From: Gimesia chilikensis
Lineage (GTDB): Bacteria > Planctomycetota > Planctomycetia > Planctomycetales > Planctomycetaceae
Length of the DNA stretch: 64,000 nucleotides
Direction of reading: 5' to 3'
Assembly: GCF_007744075.1 (NCBI RefSeq)
Contig: NZ_CP036266.1
Location: forward strand, 7,592,564-7,656,563
The notes below the pieces were generated by a model. That model ran no database searches, was not told the DNA's origin, and saw only the letters and a list, made by a program, of their open reading frames with translations. Of this stretch, positions 20,086-30,302 are shown in pieces. A program made the translations under genes and the position numbers. Position 1 is the stretch's first letter, and every line of letters begins with the position of its first letter.

Positions 20086-20123
20086 AAAAAAAAACCACCT
20101 GAGAACAACACGCTCTCAGGTGG
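20086..20123 (-). terminator. Rho-independent terminator of the oxidoreductase-DUF1080 gene
   Basis: CCACCTGAGA (20095-20104) pairs perfectly with TCTCAGGTGG (20114-20123) over a 9-nt loop. On the minus strand the hairpin is followed by nine Ts (20094-20086). It lies 39 nt after the stop at 20162. This is the clearest intrinsic terminator in the window. Confidence 0.92.
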
Positions 20124-20161
20124 CGGGATTTTACTTTGATGGTTTAGAGTTTAGTTTCGGC

Positions 20162-21844
20162 TTACAGTTCCAGCAACTTTACATTCTTATACCAGACTTT
20201 GTGTCCGTGGTCCTGAAAACCGATGTAACCTTTCCGCGGGAAGTCTTTGACGGCCGCCTTGAACTTGTGCGCAGAACCATCCAGACGCTTGCCCGGCTCA
20301 GTCCATTCATCTGCATTCAGTTTGGCAACCACTTCTCCATTCACGGCGACGCTGATGTGCGGACCTTTGCAGGTAATCTCAAAATGAGTCCATTCGCCAG
20401 GTGCACTGGCCAGATTCTTTGCAGGTGATACGAGGTCATAGATCGCACCGAAATCGTGCATACCGGTGCCGTCGCCACTTAAGACCTGCGCTTCGAAGCC
20501 GGTCTGCACGGGGTTCTTCAGATCACCCACGCGGAAAAAGATTCCGGAGTTGCACTCTTCAGGCATCTTGACATCGCACTTGAATTTGAAATCACCAAAT
20601 TCTTTGTTGTAGACGATCAGGTAACCACCCGACTTGTAAGGCACCAGAGCGCCGTTTTCGATCGGGGCAGCGATCTTCTTACCGTTGCTGCACATCCAGC
20701 CCTTGTAGTTCTCGCCGTTGAACAGCAGTTTCCAGCCTTCAGCTTTTTCAGCTGCAGTCAGCTTGTTATCTGATTCTGAAGCACCGGAGTCAGCCACATC
20801 GAGCCTGGCCAGCTTCTTCGCAGCCTGCTTTTCAGCTTTTTCCATGACGCTTGCCAGGGTGACTTCTTTACCCCCCTGACGTTTACTTTCGTCAGCAGCT
20901 TCCATGAATGCGTAGATTTCCAGCGTCTCTTCAGGGCTCACAGGCGGCTTGCCGGTGCGGAAGAACTTTACGATCTCCACCAGCAGTGGCTTGTAACCGT
21001 CGTAACCACCCACGGCGACTTCACCGTTTTTACCGACTGCGGTTCCGCCATAACCTTTAGGGGTTCCCTTACGGACACCAGCGAAATGCCCTTCACGACC
21101 ACCGGCCCATTTGCCGGCGACTTCATCCCGATCAGCGTTGCTGACTGTACGGGTGACAGACTCACAACCAGGTCCCATGACGGTAAACAGAGTTTCGACA
21201 CCGTGGATCCCGTACCAGTAGAGGTCGGGATGCGTGCTTTCCAGCGAACAGGGGCTGTGGGTGCTGGCCTTCATGATCTTTCCCTCTTCGCCGTTCCGCA
21301 GACGCTGTGCGCCCTTGGCAAACCGCAGTGATGAGGAGGAGAACATCGGAGTATTGTATTTTTTGGAGAGTTCGAACAGAGCGACGGCATCGGTCAGCGA
21401 AGCAGCAATCGGCTTGTCGATGAAGACCGGCTTGCCTGACTGGAGAACTGGCAGTGCCTGTTTCAGGTGCGGGCGACCATCGTTTGTTTCGAGGAAGACC
21501 ACATCGACTTTCTCCAGCAGTGCGGGAATGGAATCGACGATTTCCACGCCCATTTCCTTCACCTGCTTCGTGTAGCCGGGAACGCGAGAGACACTGGATT
21601 CAATGTCCGGGCTTCCCTTGGGATAAGCGGCGACGATTCGACAGCCAGCCAGATCCCCTTCCGGGTTGCCGGTATTCAGCATCTTGGTAAAGGCAATCGC
21701 GTGCGAAGTATCCAGGCCGATAATCCCGGCTTTGAGTACCTTCTTGGCATCTTCAGCGGAGACGGAGCTGCCCAGGGCGACTGTCAACAGCAGCAGGGCG
21801 CAACAGGCCTGACAGAAAAGACGTTTAAAAAGTCCAGAGTTCAT
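20162..21844 (-). CDS. Gfo/Idh/MocA oxidoreductase fused to DUF1080 (3-keto-glycoside hydrolase-like) domain, secreted
   Basis: A 560-aa, two-domain exported protein. A signal peptide covers about 1-30. Residues about 35-350 are Gfo/Idh/MocA-like, with VFIDKPIAAS in the place of the EKP motif. The nucleotide loop reads GIIGLDTSH instead of GxGxxG, so cofactor binding may be altered. From about 375 comes a DUF1080 jelly roll (AEGWKLLFNGENYKGW, NSGIFFRVG, DGSAHKFKAAVKDFPRKG). DUF1080 proteins are known 3-keto-disaccharide hydrolases, and some Gfo/Idh enzymes make 3-keto sugars. A single chain that oxidises a glycoside at C3 and then cleaves it is a reasonable inference. A strong terminator follows. 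The sulfatase gene lies 200 nt upstream on the same strand. Confidence 0.85.
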   Translation of the reverse strand: MNSGLFKRLFCQACCALLLLTVALGSSVSAEDAKKVLKAGIIGLDTSHAIAFTKMLNTGNPEGDLAGCRIVAAYPKGSPDIESSVSRVPGYTKQVKEMGVEIVDSIPALLEKVDVVFLETNDGRPHLKQALPVLQSGKPVFIDKPIAASLTDAVALFELSKKYNTPMFSSSSLRFAKGAQRLRNGEEGKIMKASTHSPCSLESTHPDLYWYGIHGVETLFTVMGPGCESVTRTVSNADRDEVAGKWAGGREGHFAGVRKGTPKGYGGTAVGKNGEVAVGGYDGYKPLLVEIVKFFRTGKPPVSPEETLEIYAFMEAADESKRQGGKEVTLASVMEKAEKQAAKKLARLDVADSGASESDNKLTAAEKAEGWKLLFNGENYKGWMCSNGKKIAAPIENGALVPYKSGGYLIVYNKEFGDFKFKCDVKMPEECNSGIFFRVGDLKNPVQTGFEAQVLSGDGTGMHDFGAIYDLVSPAKNLASAPGEWTHFEITCKGPHISVAVNGEVVAKLNADEWTEPGKRLDGSAHKFKAAVKDFPRKGYIGFQDHGHKVWYKNVKLLEL

Positions 21845-22044
21845 AATGTTCCTCTATCGTGGATGACAGGTAAGCTGATACGGAAACAGGCAGGTAAAGC
21901 GACTGCGTCTGCAAAGACGGTGCCGCCTTCGATTTCCTTATGAATGTTTATAAAATCGATTATGGTCAATCCAGTGTACCAAATGCAATCGCACGGCGGC
22001 TGGGAGTCGGAATTTTCAGCGTTTCCTCCGCAAGGTGACGCAAC

Positions 22045-23520
22045 TCAATCGGCGTAGTCTTTGCCATTCAGGCTGTCGACCACCGAATGCTGCCAGCCTT
22101 CCAGGGCGGCTTTCATCTTCTTGAACCGCTGCGGATCCTGTTTCGACAGATCATGCTGTTCGGACGGATCCTGTTTGAGGTTATACAGGGTGAATTTCGG
22201 CGTTCCCTTTTTGTTTTCCATTTTCAGGACTTTATAATCGCCGTCGATCAGTGCAGCAGAACCCGGAAGTTTATCCTGGGAATACAGTGTTTTCAGGCTG
22301 CCGGCATCGGCATCCGGAACTGGTCCGGGCGGATTGGGTTTTCCGGGAGACTGCTGTTTCTGTAGCGCCAGTAGAATATCCGTGCTGCGTTTAGGGTGCC
22401 CTTTGATGGGGTAGGTCCAGAAGCCCATTGGTTTGTCGCGGGACATTTTGTGTCCTTCGATGAGGGGCAGCAGACTTTCACCATCCAGCGTGGGCTGATG
22501 TGAGACCTTCGCACCGGTTACGGCTAACACTGTCGGGTAGATGTCGATGGTGCCGCAGGGCATGTCTGAGGTTTCCGGTTTCTTGATGACCGCTGGCCAC
22601 TCGATCAGCGACGGCACGCGAATGCCCCCTTCCCAGAGGTTTCCTTTATATCCTGCCAGACCGCCGGTCGCCTGAGAGCGGGGTCCGTCTTTTTTGAACT
22701 GGGGAGGTCGGGGACCGTTATCACTGGTGAACCAGAGCAGTGTATTCTCTGCGAGTCCCAGATCGCGGAGCTGCCTTCTCAGATGTCCCATCGCGCGGTC
22801 GACGCCGCTGATTTCACCAAAATAGTTCTGGAAAGCAGGATCCTGATTGGGATACAGGGCTTTGAGTTCGTCCACCGCCTCGTGGGGCAGATGCGGATTA
22901 CCAAACCAGATGACCGCCAGGAAGGGCTGTTCTTTTTTCTGAGCCCCCTTCATGAAGTCGAGTGCCGCATCGACGGTGACGCGAGAACTTTCTCCCTTGA
23001 GCTGCTCGACCATTCCGTTATGGCTCATGTAAGGATCGTTTTCGTAGAAGTTCGGACTCGAAACCCATTCGTCAAAGCCGCTGTTCCCCGGAGAGACAGG
23101 ACTGTTAGCCTGCACCGAACCGAGGTGCCATTTCCCGAAGTGACCGGTCGTGTAACCAGCAGACTTGACCGCCTCAGCGACTGTGACTTCCTGCGGACGT
23201 AAGGTATGTCCCCAGCTGAAGCAGGCGAAGCGGTTCGGGTGTCGTCCAGTCAGAAAACTGCCTCGAGTAGGCGAACAGACGGGCGCTGCTGCATAAAAGC
23301 GGTCCAGCCGCAGACCAGAGGCCGCCATATCATCCAGGTGCGGCGTCTTGATTACGGGGTGCCCATTAAAGGATGTTTCGCCCCAGCCCTGGTCGTCGGT
23401 CATGCAGAGCACGATATTCGGCCGCGCTGTTTTTTCAGCGGCGTGCAGGCTGACAAGGGTACTGGAGAAACAGAATCCACAGAGAAGGAGCAAAGCGGAG
23501 CAGACGAAGCGGCGTAGCAT
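22045..23520 (-). CDS. Formylglycine-dependent sulfatase, secreted
   Basis: A 491-aa sulfatase. A signal peptide spans about 1-28. Cys82 in CSPTRGSFLTGRHPNR matches CxPxR and would be converted to formylglycine. The metal-binding start NIVLCMTDDQGWGE, FTSDNGP and GKWHLG are all present. It would remove sulfate esters from a carbohydrate; many marine planctomycetes use such enzymes on algal sulfated glycans. The substrate is not evident. The neighbouring gene encodes a possible keto-sugar enzyme, so a glycan-degrading link is possible but not shown. Confidence 0.93.
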   Translation of the reverse strand: MLRRFVCSALLLLCGFCFSSTLVSLHAAEKTARPNIVLCMTDDQGWGETSFNGHPVIKTPHLDDMAASGLRLDRFYAAAPVCSPTRGSFLTGRHPNRFACFSWGHTLRPQEVTVAEAVKSAGYTTGHFGKWHLGSVQANSPVSPGNSGFDEWVSSPNFYENDPYMSHNGMVEQLKGESSRVTVDAALDFMKGAQKKEQPFLAVIWFGNPHLPHEAVDELKALYPNQDPAFQNYFGEISGVDRAMGHLRRQLRDLGLAENTLLWFTSDNGPRPPQFKKDGPRSQATGGLAGYKGNLWEGGIRVPSLIEWPAVIKKPETSDMPCGTIDIYPTVLAVTGAKVSHQPTLDGESLLPLIEGHKMSRDKPMGFWTYPIKGHPKRSTDILLALQKQQSPGKPNPPGPVPDADAGSLKTLYSQDKLPGSAALIDGDYKVLKMENKKGTPKFTLYNLKQDPSEQHDLSKQDPQRFKKMKAALEGWQHSVVDSLNGKDYAD

Positions 23521-23877
23521 ATTGTGACCTCAAGGTTGAATCGGGGAGGCAGGTAAGCGAGTCGATATTTCATCCTGTCCCAAATCAGACAGGGCGCCAA
23601 GGTTCTTTCCCGGGCCGGCACTGATTTTCTGCAAAGTTCTTCTGAGCCCGCTCTCATGCCTGAAATGCCGTGCTGATGATTGCATCCCCCCTGCCTGCTC
23701 GGCTATACTTCTCACGTGTATCCGGACCTCCCTCTGAACTGACGTCGATTGCTGTTTTCCCCTGCCACAATCAACTTACGTCTTCAAGGCAATGATTGAG
23801 ACTGCCCCAGCCTCATTCGGGGCACGTTTGAGAGTCGTTCCAGAATTCCAGAGAAAAACAGAGGAACCCCAGGCAAC
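23521..23877. other. Divergent intergenic region, sulfatase / ROK kinase
   Basis: These 357 nt separate two divergent genes. They hold a plus-strand promoter (separate entry) and a leader hairpin TGCCCC...GGGGCA (23803-23824) before the ROK gene. No promoter for the sulfatase could be picked with confidence. Confidence 0.5.
23680..23709 (+). promoter_or_regulatory. Sigma70-type promoter of the ROK gene
   Basis: TTGCAT (23680-23685) and TATACT (23704-23709) with an 18-nt spacer. The start point would be near 23716, giving a leader of about 160 nt with a 6-bp GC hairpin near its end. Confidence 0.5.
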
Positions 23878-24891
23878 ATGAAACCGACAAAGCCTCAAGA
23901 ACCTTATTTTGTCGGCATTGATATCGGTGGTACGAACGTCAAGGTCGGTATCGTTGATGATGCCGGCCAGACACTTGCCTTCTGTAAAACGAGCACCGAT
24001 GTCCCTTCAGGCGTTGAGGCGGGCCTGAAAAACATCTACCAGGCCATCGACGATGCCCTGGCTGACTGTCGGCTGACAATGGACGACATCAAAGCCATCG
24101 GTATCGCCACTCCCGGTACGATGGATATTCCCGGGGGCAAACTGGTCGATCCGCCGAATCTTCCGACCTGGAAAGGTTTTCCGATCCGCCAGACCGTCTG
24201 TGATCATTACGGCGGCAAACCGACGATCTACCAGAACGATGCGAACGCGGCCGCCTATGGAGAATACTGGATCGGCGGTGCCCGTGAGGCACATAGTCTG
24301 GTGTTCTGGACACTGGGCACGGGCATTGGATGTGGTATTATTATAGATGAAATGATCATTGAAGGTCGTCACTCACACGGGGGCGAATGCGGACACATCG
24401 TCATCCAGATGGATGACGGACGGTTATGTGATTCAGGACAATATGGTACACTCGAAGCTTATGCGGGTGGCACGTCCCTGGTGAAGCGCTGCCAGGAACA
24501 GCTGGACGCCGGTCGCGAGTCCGTCCTGAATGACATGCTGCAGCAGGGCCAGGAACTGACTCCCCTGCTGATCTCCGAGGCCGGAGAACAAAACGACGAA
24601 CTGGCAACCGAGCTGATTATGGAATCCGCCCGCTGCCTGGGAGTCGGCACGACAAACCTGATGCACACTATCGATCCGGACATGGTTCTGTTCGGCGGTG
24701 CAGTGACATTCGGAGGCAAGGGTACAGCCCAGGGAGACCGTTTCCTACAGCGCATCCGGGAAGAGGTCCAACAACGCGCGTTCTCGGTTCCCTACGAGAA
24801 CACGATCATCGACTACGCAGAACTCGGAGCAGACGCCGGATACATTGGCGTCGCCGGCTGTGCGCGACTGGCCTGCCTCAAAGCAGAATAA
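23878..24891 (+). CDS. ROK-family sugar kinase (glucokinase-like)
   Basis: A 337-aa ROK protein. The ATP loop FVGIDIGGTNVKVGIVDD is at residues 12-29; DANAAAYGEYWIGG and LGTGIGCGIIID follow. ROK kinases usually hold a zinc ion with CxCGxxGCxE. Here the segment reads CDSGQYGTLE, so two of three cysteines are replaced while the glutamate is kept. There is no helix-turn-helix domain, so it is a kinase rather than a repressor. GAGG lies upstream of the ATG. lepA follows after 65 nt. Glucose or another hexose is the likely substrate. Confidence 0.88.
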   Translation: MKPTKPQEPYFVGIDIGGTNVKVGIVDDAGQTLAFCKTSTDVPSGVEAGLKNIYQAIDDALADCRLTMDDIKAIGIATPGTMDIPGGKLVDPPNLPTWKGFPIRQTVCDHYGGKPTIYQNDANAAAYGEYWIGGAREAHSLVFWTLGTGIGCGIIIDEMIIEGRHSHGGECGHIVIQMDDGRLCDSGQYGTLEAYAGGTSLVKRCQEQLDAGRESVLNDMLQQGQELTPLLISEAGEQNDELATELIMESARCLGVGTTNLMHTIDPDMVLFGGAVTFGGKGTAQGDRFLQRIREEVQQRAFSVPYENTIIDYAELGADAGYIGVAGCARLACLKAE

Positions 24892-24956
24892 AATTAAAAC
24901 GTGCCCGGTACACTAAACGCCGGGCGGTCTGAACGACAGGAAACCGAGAAACCTTT

Positions 24957-26756
<1,800 letters not shown>

Positions 26757-26765
<9 letters not shown>

Positions 26766-26789
26766 CCGACTCGAGCGGAATTACTCTTC
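26757..26789. terminator. Inverted repeat formed by convergent stop codons
   Basis: GAAGAGTAA (26757-26765) and TTACTCTTC (26781-26789) are perfect 9-bp complements with a 15-nt loop. Each arm is the Glu-Glu-stop end of a gene: lepA on plus, the 116-aa gene on minus. It could act as a weak bidirectional terminator; no long U-run follows. Confidence 0.4.
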
Positions 26790-27131
26790 GACGTCTGCCA
26801 GCAATGCTTCGAGCGCCTGGGTGCAGCCTTTCATCGAGATCACGGCCTGCTCGAAGTTGGTATGCAGTGATGCTTCCGGCGCATCCAGTGCAAACTGATC
26901 AGTGGCTTTGCGGAGCCGACTGATTTTTTTGCGGAGCATCTTGAGATACGCGTCCGGATCATCCACGCGGGTTTCCAGTGCCCGCGAAGCATCAAAGACA
27001 GCCCGCGTGATTCCCATGAGCTCCGGGTAATCGTCTACTTCATCGCAGTGCTTGATAAACGTTCGCACCATCCAGGCATGTGCCAGGATCACCTGACTGC
27101 GTTCTACCAGTTCCTGTTTGCTGATCGACAT
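26781..27131 (-). CDS. Small helical protein of unknown function
   Basis: About 116 aa, almost entirely helical and rich in Leu, Ala, Glu and Lys, with no signal peptide or membrane segment. I do not recognise the family. The ATG at 27131 (MSISKQELVE) is preferred over an upstream TTG. It converges on lepA and is followed on the same strand order by nothing nearer than lepA's end. The codon use and length suggest a real gene, but no functional motif is visible. Confidence 0.6.
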   Translation of the reverse strand: MSISKQELVERSQVILAHAWMVRTFIKHCDEVDDYPELMGITRAVFDASRALETRVDDPDAYLKMLRKKISRLRKATDQFALDAPEASLHTNFEQAVISMKGCTQALEALLADVEE

Positions 27132-27250
27132 GACGTCACTCTGATTGAAACTCAACGTCTTTCACCGGCGGGCACCTCGATGGCCCCGCACTTCATCGCT
27201 CTGAAAGTAACGCTTCAGAAGCAGACATGCAAGAGTTGACTCAGCTCGAA

Positions 27251-27946
27251 TCAGATCGCGTGGGTGAAGTCGTCGCCGCGGTAGTACTCGTAGAACAGAC
27301 GGCCGATTTCATCGCTGAGTCGCGAGAGGTACTCTTTCTTGAACTTGGAGAACGTGACTTCCGAGGTCGCCCGCGGAGCCCTGAGCGGATAGAAGGACGT
27401 GATCTCTTTGCTGTAGAGTTTATCGCCTTCGCCGTTTTCATCCATTTCATAGACCGTGACCATCCCTTCGGCGCGACCACGGTAGAGGTCAGAACTGTTT
27501 TCTTCGTAGAGACTGTATTTATGCAGTTCGATATGAATCACGTATGTCACATCAAAGGCTTCGCCGATTTCTTCCGGCTTGTCCCAGTCCGGGTTCTCAT
27601 CCATCCAGGCACGAATCCGATCCGGATTGACCATCTTCACTCCATGCTGATGCAGCTGGAACGTGGTGTACTTTGCCAGGTCGTTGTGAATGCCGTCGAA
27701 GTTGTACTGCAGTTCCAGTGGTGCATAACAGACGATCGCAACGGTTACATCCTTGTCGGTCAGCGACTTTGAAGTCTGGGCATCGAAGTCCGGCTCAATC
27801 GATGGCGGCCCCCCGATCAGGTAACCCAGCAGGATGAAATAGTTGCAGCCCGACAGCGTCGTACACAATATCAGTACCAGTGCCAGCTTGCTGACTGTCT
27901 GCAAAAACCGTTTATGAATACGTTGTTTCAACGAAAAACTGTTCAT
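27251..27946 (-). CDS. Lipoprotein, paralogue A of a tandem pair
   Basis: About 231 aa. The N-terminus from ATG 27946 has a basic start and hydrophobic segment ending in the lipobox LSGC (about residues 30-33), so it is a lipoprotein. The rest is an alpha/beta domain of about 190 residues that aligns along its length with the upstream neighbour: TYVIHIELHKYSLYEENS against DYIIHVDIDEFDYREPNS, and YLSRLSDEIGRLFYEYY against YLDRIADQIGRFFYNYH. Family not recognised; the order of strands recalls CsgG/LpoB-type lipoproteins, which is only a suggestion. Confidence 0.75.
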   Translation of the reverse strand: MNSFSLKQRIHKRFLQTVSKLALVLILCTTLSGCNYFILLGYLIGGPPSIEPDFDAQTSKSLTDKDVTVAIVCYAPLELQYNFDGIHNDLAKYTTFQLHQHGVKMVNPDRIRAWMDENPDWDKPEEIGEAFDVTYVIHIELHKYSLYEENSSDLYRGRAEGMVTVYEMDENGEGDKLYSKEITSFYPLRAPRATSEVTFSKFKKEYLSRLSDEIGRLFYEYYRGDDFTHAI

Positions 27947-28014
27947 CGTGTGATCCTTCACAACTCCGAATTGATGTTCTGGTCTGCTGTCCTGTACCAA
28001 ATTGAAAGTGACGA

Positions 28015-28731
28015 TCAGTAAATTTCTTCACTGGAATGGTAGTTATAGAAGAAGCGACCAATCTGATCGGCGATGCGATCAAGGTATTTCTTTCTGAAGA
28101 CTTTGGGAGATTCCTGTTCGATCGAAACCGGCATATGGCTCGGAAACTCTGAGGTGTAGTTGGTCTCGAAGACAGACAGTGCCCGGCGATACCCGTCGAC
28201 ATCCTGCACTTCATAGGCAGAGACGGTACCGTATGCTTTTCCGCGAAGCAGGTTCGGGCTGTTGGGCTCGCGGTAATCGAACTCGTCGATGTCGACGTGA
28301 ATGATGTAATCGACCTCGAAGTTTTCCGCCAGTTGATCCACGTCGTTCCAGACGCCGCCATTGTCATCGAGCCAGGTCGCGACTTCACCGGTATCCTGAA
28401 CCACGATCTCCCGACGCTTCAGATCGTAAGTAATCTGTTCCAGCAGATCGTAATTCAGGGACGGATAATCAGAACGGATTGATTCCGGAGTCGAACAGAT
28501 CACCAGGACCTTTTTATGTTCTTCCGACAGATCGATATTGGTCCGCCTGGTAAATTCGCAGGTGACCAGGGGGTCGCCAAAGAATAATTTTCCGGCCATT
28601 ACTCCCAGAGAACATCCGCTGGCCTCCAGACAGACCAGCGCCAGCAGCACCACGACGCAATAGCGTCGGGGAGTGGAGAGTCTGCTTTCGATCTGTTGTT
28701 TCAGTCGCATCATTTCAGCCATCCTTGGCAT
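28015..28731 (-). CDS. Lipoprotein, paralogue B of a tandem pair
   Basis: A 238-aa lipoprotein with signal and lipobox EASGC (about residues 36-40). It carries the same C-terminal domain as the next gene downstream, 68 nt away. Conserved between the two are a strand of the form VxVxICxxP near residue 75, a WLDDN / WMDEN segment, and the C-terminal DxIGRxFYxY helix. Both would sit at the same membrane. The ATG at 28731 could alternatively be 28710. Function unknown. Confidence 0.75.
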   Translation of the reverse strand: MPRMAEMMRLKQQIESRLSTPRRYCVVVLLALVCLEASGCSLGVMAGKLFFGDPLVTCEFTRRTNIDLSEEHKKVLVICSTPESIRSDYPSLNYDLLEQITYDLKRREIVVQDTGEVATWLDDNGGVWNDVDQLAENFEVDYIIHVDIDEFDYREPNSPNLLRGKAYGTVSAYEVQDVDGYRRALSVFETNYTSEFPSHMPVSIEQESPKVFRKKYLDRIADQIGRFFYNYHSSEEIY

Positions 28732-28804
28732 GAACCGCTAAGATTTGTTGTGATAGATTTGATTTGAAAGGCGGGTTCTCACGCGCGCTGACGCGGCGCA
28801 AGTA

Positions 28805-29296
28805 TTAAAATGTCATCCTGAAAGCCCACTCCATCACGGTGATCGAAGTCAGACCACAGATCAGCCAGAGCAGACAGAGTTCAGGATTGGAGATCAGCCA
28901 GAGCCGTCTGTGATACACGCTGATCCAGGACCAGGGAATCATAGCCAGACAGACCAGTGCCAGAATCAACCCGGACGTATTAGCCTGGGCAGACTGACTT
29001 AACTGACCTCGAACAAAATGTGAAAAGGAAGTTGTCATCCCACAACTGGGACAGGGAATTGAGAATTGATTTTTGATGACGCAGGGTGCAAAACCGAGTT
29101 GTTGATGTGAACCGAAGCCTCGCGGATCCGGCTGAATTCGAATCGCAACACAAAATCCGCCGATCAGAAACAGACTCCAGCAAATCAACAGCAGCCGCAG
29201 TTTCCATCCAATGGGCATGCCCGGATGTAATTCACGCAGCGCCGACAACAGCCGATTGTCTGACGTTCTGGCAGTGGGTTTGGAATTGAAATTCAT
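28805..29296 (-). CDS. DUF2752 membrane protein
   Basis: A 163-aa protein with three membrane segments (about 33-52, 105-125, 135-155). Between the first two lies IPCPSCGMTTSF, the DUF2752 hallmark with a CPxCG motif that may bind metal. The family is common in Planctomycetes and Bacteroidetes; no function is established. The two lipoprotein genes lie downstream on the same strand. Confidence 0.85.
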   Translation of the reverse strand: MNFNSKPTARTSDNRLLSALRELHPGMPIGWKLRLLLICWSLFLIGGFCVAIRIQPDPRGFGSHQQLGFAPCVIKNQFSIPCPSCGMTTSFSHFVRGQLSQSAQANTSGLILALVCLAMIPWSWISVYHRRLWLISNPELCLLWLICGLTSITVMEWAFRMTF

Positions 29297-29391
29297 TATT
29301 GAGAATGAGAGAAGCCGAGGTTTATCAGTTCTATAATTTTACTGCAAGACCAGATCCGGAAAATGTCCATCTGCTCCTGACAGGCTACCAT

Positions 29392-30231
29392 TTATTGAGG
29401 CCCCGTCCAGATCCCCTCGTAGACTTCGACAGCCGGACCGGTCATGTAGACTTCTCCCGCCTCGGCCCACTCGAGCCGTAAATCACCACCGGGCAAGTGG
29501 ATAAGCACATTTCGTTCGGACCGCCCCGTCAAGACGCCCGCCACCGCAGAAGCACAGGCTCCGGTGCCACAAGCCTGGGTTTCGCCCGAACCACGTTCCC
29601 AGACGCGCATCTTCAGTTCGGAAGGAGAGACGACTTCGATGAATTCCGCGTTGACCCGATTGGGGAACATCGGATGCACTTCTACTTTCGGTCCGATCCC
29701 ATGCACCCAGTGATCGTTGAGTTCGTCAACGAAGGTAATACAGTGCGGGTTCCCCATGGAAACACAGGTCACCTTAAGGCTCTGATCGCCCAGATCCAGG
29801 TCGGCATCGACCGGAGGATCGCCGGGGAGCAGCGTGGGAATCTCGGCACTTTTGAGAATCGGATGTCCCATGTTGACGCGCACCTGGCTGACGCGGCTTC
29901 CCGCCAGTTCCAGGTCCAGATGCAGTACACCGGCCCCGGTTTCGATCTTCAATGTCTGCTGTTTCGCGATCCCATGATCATAAACGTATTTCGCGACACA
30001 ACGCACGCCGTTCCCGCACATTTCCGACTCGCTGCCATCTGCATTGAACATCCGCATGCGGGCGTCGGCTTTTTCTGACGGGCAGATCAGAATCAGTCCG
30101 TCCGATCCGATGCCTTTGTGCCGGTCGCTGACCGCCATCGCCAGGCTGGCAATGTCTTCAGGGAGGGACTCTTCAAAACAGTTGACATAGACGTAGTCGT
30201 TGCCGGCTCCGTGCATCTTGGTAAATTTCAT
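29392..30231 (-). CDS. dapF: Diaminopimelate epimerase
   Basis: A 279-aa enzyme interconverting LL- and meso-diaminopimelate for lysine and peptidoglycan synthesis. The two catalytic cysteines are in MCGNGVRC (Cys72) and ACGTGACAS (near 220). The start [16 protein letters not shown] is typical. Its presence supports a DAP-based pathway, consistent with peptidoglycan in Planctomycetes. It is 71 nt downstream of the YhaM-like gene and may be cotranscribed. Confidence 0.97.
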   Translation of the reverse strand: MKFTKMHGAGNDYVYVNCFEESLPEDIASLAMAVSDRHKGIGSDGLILICPSEKADARMRMFNADGSESEMCGNGVRCVAKYVYDHGIAKQQTLKIETGAGVLHLDLELAGSRVSQVRVNMGHPILKSAEIPTLLPGDPPVDADLDLGDQSLKVTCVSMGNPHCITFVDELNDHWVHGIGPKVEVHPMFPNRVNAEFIEVVSPSELKMRVWERGSGETQACGTGACASAVAGVLTGRSERNVLIHLPGGDLRLEWAEAGEVYMTGPAVEVYEGIWTGPQ

Positions 30232-30302
30232 CGTCGCTTTTCTTTTCTCTGATCTTATACAGGCTCTGGATAACTCCCGTCAGCCCTGGAATGAATTCTC
30301 TA

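Larger units (their letters stand above)
19694..20161. other. Intergenic region between nqrA and the fusion gene
   Basis: These 468 nt hold the likely nqr promoter near its low end and the terminator of the upstream minus-strand gene near its high end. No supported gene lies between. Small plus-strand open frames here lack start signals and known domains. Confidence 0.5.
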
